The notes: generated from the letters alone by a model not told the origin. 64,000 nucleotides of DNA from Myxococcales bacterium (GCA_020633435.1 JACKDP010000002.1:820001-884000), one strand, 5' to 3'; positions 17,388 to 26,838 are shown, counted from the first letter of the stretch. Translations and numbers: made by a program.

Positions 17388-18748
17388 CTACATGGCCGAC
17401 TCGTCGAACGTCTCGAGGGTCTTCTTCAGGTGGCTCATGAACTGATCGGCCACGGCCCCATCGATGACGCGGTGGTCGAAGCCGAGGGTCATGTAGCCGC
17501 AGAGGCGGATGGCCATGGTGTCGCCGCCGCCGGGCAGCGACACCACCTTCACGCGCTTCTCGATGGTGCCCACGCCCAGGATGGCCACGGACGGCTGGGG
17601 GATGATGGGCGTGCCCCACTGGCTGCCGAAGATGCCCGGGTTGGTGATGGAGAACGTCAGGCCCGCGACGTCATCGGGCTTGAGCTTCTTGGTCCGGGCG
17701 CGCTCGCCGAGATCGGCGACCTGCTTGGAGAGGCCCAGCAGCGACAGCTCGTCGGCCTGCTTCACCACCGGCACGATGAGGCCCCAGTCGAGGGCCACCG
17801 CGATGCCCAGGCCGATGTCGCCGCGGTAGATGACGCTCTCGCCGTCGTGGCTGGCGTTGACGATGGGGAAGGCCTGCAGGGCCTTGACCGTCGCGCGGGC
17901 GATGAAGGTGGTGAAGGTGAGCTTGCCGCCGCGCTGCTCGTAGCTGGCCTTGTACTTGCGCCGCAGGGCGTCGACGGCGGTGTAGTCCACCTCGAAGCAG
18001 CTGTGGACGTGGGCGCTGTAGGCCTTGCTCTTGATCATGTGGTCGCTGATCGACCGGCGCATGGGGCTCATGCGCTCGCTCGAGTCGCCCTCGCGCATGA
18101 CCACCGGCACCATGGGCACGCCCAGGCTGATCTTGCCCTCGGGGCCGCGGCGGGCGGGCCGGCGCCGCCGCGGGGCCGCCGGCGCCGACGGGGCGGCCGG
18201 CGCAGCGGGGCCGCTGGGGCCGCGGCGCTCGACGCGATGTACGCCTCGATGTCGCTGCGGGTGACGCGCCCGTCGAGGCCGCTGCCGGCGATGGCCTGGA
18301 TGTCCACGCCGTGCTCGCTGGCGATCTTGCGGACGACCGGGGTGCTGCGCAGGCGGCGCAGCTCGGCGGCCGACAGCTCGCTGCGGGGCTTGTCGACGGC
18401 GGCGGGCGCGGGGGCCGCGGCCGGGGCGGCGGCAGCCGGGGCGGCGGCCTCAGCCGGGGCGGCGGCCGGGGCGGCGGCCGCCGGCGCAGGCGCCGAGGCG
18501 CCCGCCTCCGCCGCCGACCCGATGACGGCGACCACGGTGCCGACCTCGACGGTCTCGCCCGCGGCGACCTTGATCTCGAGGAGCACGCCAGCGGCCGGCG
18601 ACGGGATCTCCGCGTCCACCTTGTCGGTCGTGATCTCGAAGATCGGCTCGTCGCGGTCCACCTCGTCGCCGACCTTCTTGAGCCAGACCGTGATGGTACC
18701 CTCGGCCACCGACTCCCCCATCTGGGGCATGATCACGTTGGTCGCCAT
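17388..18748 (-). CDS. 2-oxo acid dehydrogenase E2 (dihydrolipoamide acyltransferase), frameshifted in the linker
   Basis: E2 cores carry a lipoyl arm and transfer acyl groups to CoA. The N-terminal part (from ATG 18746-18748) has the lipoyl domain with lipoyl-Lys in FEITTDKVDAEIPSPAAGV, an Ala/Pro linker, and an E3/E1-binding domain (RSTPVVRKIASEHGVDIQAI). The catalytic domain (GKISLGVPMVPVVMREG onward, ITNPGIFGSQWGTPI, and the FDHRVIDGA active-site His) is in another frame. The switch falls in the Ala/Pro/Arg linker, about 18170-18240. Adding one base in the G run at 18216-18219 would restore a 453-residue protein with a normal linker, so sequence error is likelier than a true pseudogene. 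NPGIFGSQWGTPI leans toward the branched-chain type. Last gene of the lpd-E1 beta-E2 operon. Confidence 0.88.
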
Positions 18749-18779
18749 CGTCGCTCTCCTCGAAAATCCGGAATGAAGT

Positions 18780-19763
18780 TCAGTAGTTCAGAAGCCAGCG
18801 CGCCTTGGCCGCGATGGCGTCGACGCTGGGATGGTAGGCCTCTTCGAGGCTCTTGGCGAACGGGACGGGCGCGTCGGGCGCCGTGACCCGCAAGACGGGG
18901 GCGTCGAGCCACTCGAAGGCCCCCTCCTGGATGCGGCTCGTGATCTCCCCCGCGAGGCCGCCCGTGCGGGTGTCCTCATGGACGAGGAGCACGCGCCCGC
19001 AGGTGCGGGCGGCGTCCAGGATGGCGGCGTCGTCGAGGGGCTGCAGCGTGCGCAGATCCACCACCCGGACGCTGGCGCCGTCTTCCGCAGCCAGCCGCTC
19101 GGCGGCCTCCAGGCTGCGGTGCACCATCGCGCCGTAGGTGAGGATGGCCAGATCGGTGCCCGGGCGCCGCGTGGCCGCGCGGCCCAGCTCGCCCACGGCG
19201 TCCGCGGCCGGCAGGGCCTCGCGCAGGGCGGGCGCCCGGTACAGGGCCTTGTGCTCGATGAAGAGGACGGGATCGGGATCGCGGATGGCCGCCTTCAGGA
19301 GCAGCTTGGCGTCGGCCGCCGTGCTCGGCGCCACCACCTTCAGGCCCGGCGTCTTGACGAAGTACATCTCGACGCACTGGCTGTGGAACGGGCCGCCGCC
19401 CACCAGGCCGCCCCCCGGGCCGCGCACGACGATGGGGATGGAGGCCCCCCAGCGGTAGCGGCACTTGGCGGCGAAGTTGGTCAGCATGTCGAAGCCGCAG
19501 GAGATGAAGTCCATGAACTGCATCTCGACGACGGGCCGCATGCCCATCAGCGCGGCGCCGATGGCCGCCCCGATGATGCCGGCCTCGGCGATGGGCGTGT
19601 CGATGACGCGCTCGGCGCCGAACCGCTCCAGGAAGCCCTGCGTCACCTTGAAGGCGCCGCCGTAGACGCCGATGTCCTCGCCCAGCAAGAAGACGCGCGG
19701 ATCGGCCTCCATCTCTTCCGAGAGGGCCTCACGCACGGCTTCGAGGTAGGTCGCGGTGGCCAT
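18780..19763 (-). CDS. 2-oxo acid dehydrogenase E1 component, beta subunit
   Basis: 327 residues, full length for the family. E1 beta helps bind thiamine diphosphate and shapes the active site that decarboxylates a 2-oxo acid. Typical segments: LGEDIGVYGGAFKVTQGFLE, DTPIAEAGIIGAAIGAALMG, VRGPGGGLVGGGPFHSQ, and the C-terminal VHEDTRTGGLAGEI. The start lies 9 bases after the lpd stop and its stop is 31 bases before the E2 start, so the three are one transcript. The matching alpha subunit is not in the window. Pyruvate, branched-chain 2-oxo acid and acetoin complexes share this subunit; I cannot fix the substrate, though E2 favours branched-chain acids. Confidence 0.92.
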   Translation of the reverse strand: MATATYLEAVREALSEEMEADPRVFLLGEDIGVYGGAFKVTQGFLERFGAERVIDTPIAEAGIIGAAIGAALMGMRPVVEMQFMDFISCGFDMLTNFAAKCRYRWGASIPIVVRGPGGGLVGGGPFHSQCVEMYFVKTPGLKVVAPSTAADAKLLLKAAIRDPDPVLFIEHKALYRAPALREALPAADAVGELGRAATRRPGTDLAILTYGAMVHRSLEAAERLAAEDGASVRVVDLRTLQPLDDAAILDAARTCGRVLLVHEDTRTGGLAGEITSRIQEGAFEWLDAPVLRVTAPDAPVPFAKSLEEAYHPSVDAIAAKARWLLNY

Positions 19764-19772
19764 CGGCGGGGC

Positions 19773-21170
19773 CTACATGTGCAGGCTGTGGCCGAGGGCC
19801 GCGTGGGCGGCCTCGTGGAAGACCTCGGCCAGCGTCGGGTGCGCGTGCACCGTGCGGGCGAGCTCCTCCAGCGTGTACTCCAGCTTCACCAGCGGCACCC
19901 CCTCGGCGATGAGGTCGGTGGCGCGGGGGCCGATGATGTGCACCCCCAGGATCTGGCCGTACTTCTTCTCGGCGACGAGCTTCAAGAAGCCGTTGGTGTC
20001 GGCGATGACCTTCGCCTTGCCGATGGCGGTGAAGGGGAACTTGCCGATGACGACCTCATGGCCCAGGGCCCGCGCCTTCTCCTCGGTGAGGCCGACGCTG
20101 CCGATCTCGGGGCTGGAGTAGGTGCAGCCGGGGACGTGGGCGTAGTTGACCGGCTCGGGGTGCTGCCCGGCGATGTGCTCCACCGCGACGACGCCCTCGG
20201 CCATGGCGGCGTGGGCGAGCTGGGGGGTGCCGGCCACGATGTCGCCGATGGCGTAGATCCAGGGCTCGGCCGTCCGGCCGAAGCCGTCCGCCTTCACGTA
20301 GCCGCGATCGACCTCGACCTTCGTGGCCTCGAGGCCGAGGCCCTCGGTCACCGGGCGGCGGCCGACGGCCACGAGCAGGTGGCTGCCGCTGACCGACTGG
20401 GCCTTGCCGCCATCCACGGGCTCGAGCCGGGCGCGCACGCCGTCCGCCGTGACCTCCACCGCCGCCAGCTTCGTGGCCGTGTGGCAGGCGATGCCCCGGC
20501 GCTTGTAGATCTTCTCGAATTCCTTCGAGATCTCGGCATCTTCCACCGGCACCAGCCGGTCGGCCAGCTCGACGACGGTGACCTCGGCGCCGAAGCTGCG
20601 GTAGACGCTGGCGAACTCGACGCCCACGGCGCCCGCGCCCAGGACGATGAGGCGGCTGGGCATCTCGGGCAGGTCGAGCAGCTCGTCGCTGGTCAGCACG
20701 CGGGTGCCATCCACCGTGACGCCGGGCAGGGTGCGGGGGGCGGAGCCCGTGGCCAGGATGACGTAGCGCGTCTCCAGGATGGTCTCGCCGGCCTCGCCCG
20801 TGACCTTGACCTTGCCAGGCCCGGCGAGGGCGCCGAAGCCCGTGTGCACGTCGACCTTGTTCTTCTTCATCAGGAAGGCCACGCCGCCCGCGTTCTGCTG
20901 GACGACCTTGTCCTTCTGCTTGAGGACCTGGCCCAGGTCGATGCCGACGTCGCCCAGGTTCACGCCGAACTGGCTGGCGTGGCGGGCGTGATCGGCCAGC
21001 TCGGCCGAGTGCAGCATGGACTTCGTGGGGATGCAGCCGCGCAGCAGGCAGGTGCCGCCGAGGCGGCTGTCCTTCTCGACGATGGCGGTCTTGAGCCCGA
21101 GCTGGGCCGAGCGGACGGCGGTGACGTAGCCGCCGGGTCCACTGCCGATGATGACGACGTCGTAGCTCAC
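19773..21170 (-). CDS. lpdA: Dihydrolipoyl dehydrogenase (E3)
   Basis: 465 residues starting at GTG 21170 (VSYDVVIIGSGPGGYVTAV) with GGAGG just upstream; the long extension upstream of this is an antisense shadow. E3 re-oxidises the dihydrolipoyl arm of E2 with NAD through FAD and a disulfide. Visible: the FAD dinucleotide fold GSGPGG, the redox pair in GGTCLLRGCIPTKSM, a second nucleotide fold (VLGAGAVGVEFASVY), the FAD motif YAIGDIVAG, and the His-Glu active site of the partner subunit in HAHPTLAEVFHEAAH. First gene of the operon with E1 beta and E2. Confidence 0.95.
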   Translation of the reverse strand: MSYDVVIIGSGPGGYVTAVRSAQLGLKTAIVEKDSRLGGTCLLRGCIPTKSMLHSAELADHARHASQFGVNLGDVGIDLGQVLKQKDKVVQQNAGGVAFLMKKNKVDVHTGFGALAGPGKVKVTGEAGETILETRYVILATGSAPRTLPGVTVDGTRVLTSDELLDLPEMPSRLIVLGAGAVGVEFASVYRSFGAEVTVVELADRLVPVEDAEISKEFEKIYKRRGIACHTATKLAAVEVTADGVRARLEPVDGGKAQSVSGSHLLVAVGRRPVTEGLGLEATKVEVDRGYVKADGFGRTAEPWIYAIGDIVAGTPQLAHAAMAEGVVAVEHIAGQHPEPVNYAHVPGCTYSSPEIGSVGLTEEKARALGHEVVIGKFPFTAIGKAKVIADTNGFLKLVAEKKYGQILGVHIIGPRATDLIAEGVPLVKLEYTLEELARTVHAHPTLAEVFHEAAHAALGHSLHM

Positions 21171-21197
21171 AGGGCCTCCGGAGATCGGTCGCCGAGG

Positions 21198-21226
21198 GTA
21201 GTAGCGCGAACCGCTGCGGCGTGCAA
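21198..21226 (-). promoter_or_regulatory. Predicted sigma-70-type promoter of the lpd operon
   Basis: Read on the minus strand: TTGCAC (21221-21226), 17-base spacer, TACTAC (21198-21203), 28 bases ahead of the lpd GTG. The -35 hexamer is identical to that predicted at 33692-33697. Pattern-based only; no operator seen. Confidence 0.35.
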
Positions 21227-21251
21227 CGACGGGTTCTGATACCGTGCGCCC

Positions 21252-23039
21252 ATGAAGCGTCGCTCCCTCTGGGTCCTGGGGTTCGCGGTGGCCGCCCTGG
21301 CCGCGTGCGAGGATGAGGCGAAGCCCCGCGGGGGGCTCGTCGAGATACCGGGCAACACCTCCATGGCGCCCCGCGATGACGCGGGCCCGCCCGACGCCCG
21401 CGCCGACGCGCCGCCGACGGATCCGGGGGATCCGCCCCCGCCGGCGGCCCGGCCCGTGCGGCTGCGGGTGACGTCCCCCGCCCGTGGGCACCGCGCGGGT
21501 GGCCGCTTCGTGGCCGTGGAGGGCGTGCTCGAGGGGGGCGTGGCCCCGCACCTCAGCGTGGACGGCCGCCCGGTGCAGGTGGGCCCCGACGGCCGCTTCT
21601 CCGCCGACGTGGCCGTCGATCCGGGCATCAACGTGCTGGTGACCACCGTCGTGGACGACACCGGCGATCTGGAAGACCGCCGCGCCGCCCTCATCGACGG
21701 CGACGTGGATCCGCGCTCCCGCGTGGAGAACGCGGCCGGCGTGCACGTGAGCCGCCCCGGCTTCACGGCCATCGGCGCCCTCATCACCGACGCCCTCGAC
21801 GGCATCGACCTGGGCGGCCTGGTGGCCGGGAACGTGCCCGAGGGCATCACCATCCACCAGCTCCGCTACGACCGCCTGGAGGTGCAGCTCGTGCCCCTGC
21901 GCGGCCTCATCGAGGCCCGGCTGCGCCTGTACGGGCTGTACGTCGAGCTGGACGGCGAGGTGAGCTTCGGCGTGAGCTTCACGGTCAGCGGCAGCGCGTC
22001 GGCCGATCCGGCCGAGGTCGTGGCCCAGATCGCCGTCGAGGCGGACGGCCGTGGCGGCCTGGATCTGACGGTCGAGGGCGCCGAGGTGACGCTGCGCCAG
22101 TTCGACTACGACATCGAGTGGGTGCCCGACTTCGTGGAGGGCTGGTTCTCGGATCGCGTGCAGGAGTTCGCCCAGGGCCTGCTGGAGGACGCCGTGCGCG
22201 GCTTCGTGGTGCCCGCCCTCTTCGATCCGGCGGCCCTGGAGCGGACCATCGACGTGCTCGGCACCGAGGTGGCCCTGGGCCTGCGCATCGCCGACGTGGA
22301 CGTGGTGCCCGAGGGCATGACGATGGCGATGGACGGGCACGCCGAGGCCAGCCGCGTCGAGCGCGACGGCGGGGCGGTCCCGGTGCTGGGCGGCGAGCCC
22401 ACGTACGACAAGAGCACCCACATCGACCTGGCGGCCTCGGCGGATCTCGTCGCCCGGGTGCTGCACGCGGCCTGGGCCGGCGGCGCGCTGGACGTGGAGC
22501 TGGGGCCCGGGGGCGACTTCGACCTGCCGGTGCCGCTGACCACGGCGCTGGTGGCCGGGGCCCTGGGGGCCGCCGCCGAGGGCCTGGATCGGCAGGCCCC
22601 GCTGCGGGTGCGCATGCGGCCGCTGCTGCCCCCCGAGGTCCGCGTCGAGTCGGGTGACAAGCCCCTCGTCATCGAGTTCGGCGACCTGCTCTTCGATCTG
22701 ATCTCGGCCACGGACGGCCCGCTGGTGACGGTGGCCGCCGACGTGGTGAGCCGCGCCGCGGTGCGCGTCACGGGGCTCGAGAGCATCGAGCTGGGGGCGG
22801 ATCTGGACGTCGAGGTGCACGCCGACGTGGCCGAGACGCCGCGGGGGCCCGTCGACGACGCCCGCCTGGAGGGCCTGCTGGAGGGCCTGGCGGCCGCCAT
22901 CCCCGGCCTGCTGGCCGACCAGACGTTCACCTTCGGGGCGGACGTGCTGCCGGTGCCGGTGCGCTTCACCAACCCGCGCTTCGAGGCGGACCGGGCGGCC
23001 GAGTTCGTCCATGTGCGGGCCGGCATCGGCGGCCCCTGA
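21252..23039 (+). CDS. Large lipoprotein with Ig-like N-terminal domain, function unknown
   Basis: 595 residues. A lipoprotein signal (VAALAACED) leads into a Pro/Asp-rich linker, then an Ig-like domain (VRLRVTSPARGHRAGGRFVA through residue ~140). The remaining ~450 residues alternate amphipathic strands and helices (ITIHQLRYDRLEVQLVPLRG, VEGWFSDRVQEFAQGLLEDA), reminiscent of tubular lipid-binding (BPI/TULIP-like) folds; that resemblance is weak and only by pattern. No catalytic motif is seen. There is no Shine-Dalgarno; a TACCGT box ends six bases before the ATG. The stop overlaps the next ATG (TGATG), so it begins a coupled operon with the GST, the VWA/MopE protein and a small protein. Confidence 0.78.
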   Translation: MKRRSLWVLGFAVAALAACEDEAKPRGGLVEIPGNTSMAPRDDAGPPDARADAPPTDPGDPPPPAARPVRLRVTSPARGHRAGGRFVAVEGVLEGGVAPHLSVDGRPVQVGPDGRFSADVAVDPGINVLVTTVVDDTGDLEDRRAALIDGDVDPRSRVENAAGVHVSRPGFTAIGALITDALDGIDLGGLVAGNVPEGITIHQLRYDRLEVQLVPLRGLIEARLRLYGLYVELDGEVSFGVSFTVSGSASADPAEVVAQIAVEADGRGGLDLTVEGAEVTLRQFDYDIEWVPDFVEGWFSDRVQEFAQGLLEDAVRGFVVPALFDPAALERTIDVLGTEVALGLRIADVDVVPEGMTMAMDGHAEASRVERDGGAVPVLGGEPTYDKSTHIDLAASADLVARVLHAAWAGGALDVELGPGGDFDLPVPLTTALVAGALGAAAEGLDRQAPLRVRMRPLLPPEVRVESGDKPLVIEFGDLLFDLISATDGPLVTVAADVVSRAAVRVTGLESIELGADLDVEVHADVAETPRGPVDDARLEGLLEGLAAAIPGLLADQTFTFGADVLPVPVRFTNPRFEADRAAEFVHVRAGIGGP

Positions 23040-23791
23040 TGGGCGGCCGACCCGTCTTCATCACCATCGGGTTCAGCCACTACTGCGAGAAGGCCCGCTG
23101 GGGCCTCGATCGCGCCGGCATCGCCTACGAGGAGCAGGCCCACCCGCCGCTCATCCACTACCGCGCCTTGAAGGGCCTGGGGGTGGGCAAGCAGGTGCCG
23201 GTGCTGGTGGTGGACGGCGTGCCCATGGCCGACTCCTCGGCCATCCTGGCGTGGGCCGACGGCCACCTGCCCCCCGACCGCACGCTGTATCCTGCGGATC
23301 TCACTGAGGAAATCTGCGAGCTGGAGGATCGGTTCGACGAGGACCTGGGGCCCGCGACGCGGCGGCTGGTCTACGCCTACGGCTTCGAGACGCCGAAGGT
23401 CATGCGCTGGACGGCGGGCCAGGGCGTGGCGTGGCACGAGCGCGCGCTGCTGCGGCTCGCCCTCCCCTTCGCCCGGCCCATGTTCTCGCGCGTCGTCGGG
23501 CTGACGCCGGCCGACCTCACCGCGGCGCGGGCCACGATTGAAGAGGTGCTGGCCGAGGTGGACGACCGCCTGGCCGATGGGCGCCGCTTCCTCGTGGGCG
23601 GGCGCTTCACGGCGGCCGACCTGACGTTCGCCTCGCTGCTGGCCCCGGCCTTCCTGCCGCCCGCCTACGGCGCGCCGCTGCCCACGGCCGACCGCCTCGC
23701 GCCGGGCTACCGCGACTGGATGGCCAGCGTGGCCGACCACCCGTCCGTCGCCTTCGCGCGCCGCCTGTACGCGGAGGAGCGCCAGCGGTGA
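23039..23791 (+). CDS. Glutathione S-transferase family protein
   Basis: 250 residues. The N-terminal thioredoxin-like domain has FSHYCEKARWGLDRAGIAYE, the cis-Pro segment KQVPVLVVDG and the glutathione-binding DSSAILAWAD. The C-terminal helical domain includes GGRFTAADLTFASLLAPAF, the usual N-capping box. Likely a cytoplasmic conjugating or thiol-transfer enzyme; the substrate is unknown. The start ATG shares a base with the previous stop and the stop overlaps the next GTG, so it is translated within an operon of envelope proteins. Why a GST sits among surface-protein genes is not clear. Confidence 0.9.
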   Translation: MGGRPVFITIGFSHYCEKARWGLDRAGIAYEEQAHPPLIHYRALKGLGVGKQVPVLVVDGVPMADSSAILAWADGHLPPDRTLYPADLTEEICELEDRFDEDLGPATRRLVYAYGFETPKVMRWTAGQGVAWHERALLRLALPFARPMFSRVVGLTPADLTAARATIEEVLAEVDDRLADGRRFLVGGRFTAADLTFASLLAPAFLPPAYGAPLPTADRLAPGYRDWMASVADHPSVAFARRLYAEERQR

Positions 23792-25359
23792 TCCGGGCGG
23801 TGGCGCTGCTCCTCGCCCTCGCGGGCGTGGCCCGGGCCCAGCAGCCCGTGGCCGCCTGCGAGGAGCCCAACGTCCTCATCGTGCTCGACCGCTCCGGCAG
23901 CATGCTGGAGGGGCGCAAGTGGGAGCAGGCCACCGAGGCCATCACCCAGGTGGTGCGCACCTTCGAGCACGTCATCCGCTTCGGCCTGATGGTCTTCCCG
24001 TGGCAGGGCCCCTGCTTCGTGGAGCGCAGCCAGGCCGTGCGGGTGGCGCCGGCGCCCCTGAACGGGCCCGCCGTGCGCCAGGCGTTGCCGGGGCTGCGGC
24101 CCGAGCGCGACGGGGCCACCCCCCTCGGCACCGCTTTGGATGAGGCGAGCGGCTACCTCATCGGCCAGTCCCTCGATGGGCGCCGCGGCTTCATCGTCAT
24201 CCTGACCGACGGCATGGAGACGTGCGACGGCAACCCGGTGCGGGCGGCCGAGGGCGCCTTCACCATCGACGGCTTCCCCGTCTTCGTCGTCGGCTTCGGC
24301 GGTGGCGTCGATCGCGGCACCCTGAACCGCATGGCCCAGGTCGGCGGCACCGGCCAGGCGTACCAGGCCAACGACGGCCGGCAGCTCTTCGAGGTCTTCC
24401 AGGCCATCGTCGACGCCGCCACCGCGGAGGTCTGCGACGGCGTCGACAACGACTGCGACGGGCGGGTGGACGAGGGCATCGCGCCCGAACCCTGCGAAAC
24501 TCCTTGTGGATCCGGCGAGCGCCTCTGCGTGGATGGGGGCCTGAGCGAGTGCCGCGGCGGCGACATCCCCGCCGAGGTCTGCGACGCCGTGGACAACGAC
24601 TGCGACGCCGCCATCGACGAGGTGCAGGCCTACCCGTGCACCACGGTCTCGGGCAACCCGGGCACCGTCGCCTGCGTCGAGGGCGTGCTGTCCGGGGACT
24701 GCGCCCCCGACGACCCGAGCCGCGAAGAGATCTGCGACGCCGTGGACAACGACCAGGACGGCGCCGTGGACGAGGGGACGACGCAGCCCTGCGCCGACGG
24801 CTGCCACATGGGGCGGCGGCTCTGCGTGGACGGCTCGCTCACGCGCTGCTCGGCCCTGCCCGCGGGCGACGAGCGCTGCAACGGGGCCGACGACGACTGC
24901 GACGGCGTGGTGGACGAGGCCGCGCCCTGCCCCGAGGGCGGCGTCTGCGGCCACGAGGGCCAGTGCCTGCGGCCGTGCCTGTCGGGGGAGTGCCCCGACC
25001 ACTTCGCCTGCGCGCCCGACGGCTTCTGCCACCCCCGGCTCTGCGACCCGTTCTGCGCGCCGGATCTCGTCTGCGTGCGCGAGACCTGCCTGCGGCCGTG
25101 CACGCTGGACGCGGAGTGCGGCGACGCCGAGGTCTGCCAGGGGCGGCTCTGCCTGCCCGCCGACGAGGTGGAGGATCCCTTCCGGGTGCCGCCGCCGGTC
25201 ATCGTGCCCGACGCCGGCCCGGCCCCCGACGCCGCGATGGAGCAGCCGGTGATGCAGGACGACGCCGGCTGCGGGTGCCGGGCGGACGGCGGCGCGCCCG
25301 GGTGGTGGCCCGGCCTGGCGCTGCTGGCCCTGGGGAGGCGCCGATGGCGGCGGCGCTGA
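23788..25359 (+). CDS. Secreted VWA-domain protein with MopE-type metal-binding repeats and MYXO-CTERM-like tail
   Basis: 523 residues from GTG 23788. A signal peptide (LLLALAGVARAQ) precedes a von Willebrand A domain (residues ~25-210) with an intact MIDAS start DRSGSM, the ATPLGTALDEA segment and LTDGMETC. Four repeats of the type EVCDGVDNDCDGRVDEG follow, the Asp-rich pattern of the 'putative metal-binding motif' family related to MopE, which would bind divalent cations. A Cys-rich region resembling EGF/TIL-like spacing comes next. The end, CGCRADGG, a hydrophobic stretch (WWPGLALLALG) and RRRWRRR, fits the MYXO-CTERM sorting signal of Myxococcota. Probably surface-displayed adhesion or matrix protein. 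The GTG overlaps the GST stop. Confidence 0.88.
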   Translation: MIRAVALLLALAGVARAQQPVAACEEPNVLIVLDRSGSMLEGRKWEQATEAITQVVRTFEHVIRFGLMVFPWQGPCFVERSQAVRVAPAPLNGPAVRQALPGLRPERDGATPLGTALDEASGYLIGQSLDGRRGFIVILTDGMETCDGNPVRAAEGAFTIDGFPVFVVGFGGGVDRGTLNRMAQVGGTGQAYQANDGRQLFEVFQAIVDAATAEVCDGVDNDCDGRVDEGIAPEPCETPCGSGERLCVDGGLSECRGGDIPAEVCDAVDNDCDAAIDEVQAYPCTTVSGNPGTVACVEGVLSGDCAPDDPSREEICDAVDNDQDGAVDEGTTQPCADGCHMGRRLCVDGSLTRCSALPAGDERCNGADDDCDGVVDEAAPCPEGGVCGHEGQCLRPCLSGECPDHFACAPDGFCHPRLCDPFCAPDLVCVRETCLRPCTLDAECGDAEVCQGRLCLPADEVEDPFRVPPPVIVPDAGPAPDAAMEQPVMQDDAGCGCRADGGAPGWWPGLALLALGRRRWRRR

Positions 25360-25829
25360 CGCTCGAGGCCGCGGTGGCGCCCCTGGAGGCCGCCCTGCTG
25401 GCCCTGCTCGACGCCGGCGACCGCCCCGCGCTGGTGGCCGGCCTGCACGCCTGCGTCGAGCCCCACCTGCCCCGGGCCGCCAGCATCGACCCGCTGAACA
25501 TCGAGCTGATGCGGATGGCCTCGGCCTTCGCCCGGGGCATCGCCGAGCCCGACCGCCTGGCCGAGGCCCGCGCCCACGCCCCCCATGTGCGCGGCGGCAG
25601 CTTCGCCGCCGTCTGCCTGGCCGCCATCGACGCGCCCGTCGACGCCCTGCGCCCCCGCCTCATCGACCTCGCGCGCACCCTGCCCCAGGCCCTCTGGGCG
25701 GATGGCCCCGACGGCCGCCGCTTCGTCGCCCGCTACGGCGCCACGCGGCCCTTCGCGTCGGTGCCCGAGGCCCTGGCCGGCATCGCGGCGGTGGCCGAGG
25801 GGCTCCGGGGGCGGCTGCCAACCCCCTGA
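25344..25829 (+). CDS. Hypothetical alpha-helical protein
   Basis: 161 residues, starting at ATG 25344 inside the end of the VWA gene (16-base overlap) with GGAGG eight bases upstream. It is Ala/Leu-rich and predicted helical throughout (LEAALLALLDAGDRPALVAG, LMRMASAFARGIAEPDRLAE), without signal peptide or membrane segment, so probably cytoplasmic. No family recognised. The overlap means it is co-translated with the VWA/MopE surface protein, hinting at a shared process only. Confidence 0.65.
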   Translation: MAAALTLEAAVAPLEAALLALLDAGDRPALVAGLHACVEPHLPRAASIDPLNIELMRMASAFARGIAEPDRLAEARAHAPHVRGGSFAAVCLAAIDAPVDALRPRLIDLARTLPQALWADGPDGRRFVARYGATRPFASVPEALAGIAAVAEGLRGRLPTP

Positions 25830-25918
25830 TCGCGCTCAGGTTTCTCGGGGCTGTTACGCCGCCTCCGCCCCGACACACCTACCCGACAGACCATCACGTC
25901 TGCCCGGAGGTGTGCCCC

Positions 25919-26805
25919 ATGAAGTCCGCCCTCTTCTCGTGTCTCTGCCTGCTGGCCGCGTGGCCGGCGAGCGCCCAGGTCCGCTGCGGGGACGACGCCG
26001 AGTGCGCCCGCGGCAACGTCTGCGTCGGCCGGCAGTGCGGCCACGCGTCGCCGACCGACAAGGCGTGCGACTCGGACGCCGTGTGCGACTCCTCCCAGCG
26101 GTGCTGGAACCGCCGCTGCGCCGAGTGGGTGCCCCAGACGACGTGCACGCCCGGGCAGACGGAGGCGTGCTATGAGGCGGGCGGCAGCCCGCAGGGCGAG
26201 TGCCGGCGGGGCGAGCGGATCTGCGGCCCCCGGGGGACGTGGGGGGCCTGCGCCCACCAGCGCCTGCCGACGGCGGAGACGTGCGACGGCCTCGACACGG
26301 ACTGCGACGGGCGCGTGGACGAGGGGCAGCCCTGCGAGTGCACGCCGGGCGCCGTCAAGGAGTGCTACGCCGGCCCCGGCCGACGCGGGGCGTGGGCGTC
26401 TGCCGCGCCGGCCGGCAGGCCTGCACGCTGGAGCACCGGTGGGGCGCCTGCCTCGGCGCCGTGCTGCCCAGCCGCGAGGCCTGCAACGGCGCCGACGACG
26501 ACTGCAACGGCCAGGTCGACGACGGCTGCGAGTGCCTGCCGGGGGCCATCCGCACCTGCTACGCCAGCGGCGTCCGCGACGTCGGCGCCTGCCAGGCCGG
26601 CCACCAGGCCTGCGGCCGCGACGCCCGCTGGAGCCCCTGCTACGGCGCCCTCGCCCCCGGCCAGGAGGTCTGCGACCGCGTCGACAACGACTGCGATGGC
26701 CGGGTGGACGAGGGCATCGTGATGACGTGCGCCAGCCTGGTGCCGCCGGCGCGGCCCCAGCCGACGCCGGTGCCGGTGCAGCCGGGGCGGCCGGTCATCC
26801 GGTGA
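25919..26805 (+). CDS. Secreted Cys-rich MopE-repeat protein, frameshifted
   Basis: A signal peptide (CLCLLAAWPASAQ) from ATG 25919 (GGAGG eight bases upstream) is followed by Cys-rich Dickkopf/EGF-like spacing (CGDDAECARGNVCVGRQCG) and three D-x-D-x-D repeats (TCDGLDTDCDGRVDEGQ, ACNGADDDCNGQVDDG, VCDRVDNDCDGRVDEG). The first repeat is in one frame; the second and third are in another. The break is at the GGGG run 26387-26390: with one more G the reading becomes CYAGPGRRGGVGVCRAG, which matches the spacing of the later unit CYASGVRDVGACQAG and yields 295 residues. Likely a sequence error. Related in repeat type to the VWA protein just upstream; no C-terminal sorting signal, ends in a Pro-rich tail. 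Probably exported cation-binding protein. Confidence 0.82.
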
Positions 26806-26838
26806 GACGCTGGCGCCCGGCGTGGCCGAGCGCTGAGG

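Noticed and set aside
23039..23791. Horizontal transfer of the GST gene into a surface-protein operon
   Set aside because: Base composition and the overlapping starts and stops match its neighbours; nothing indicates recent insertion.
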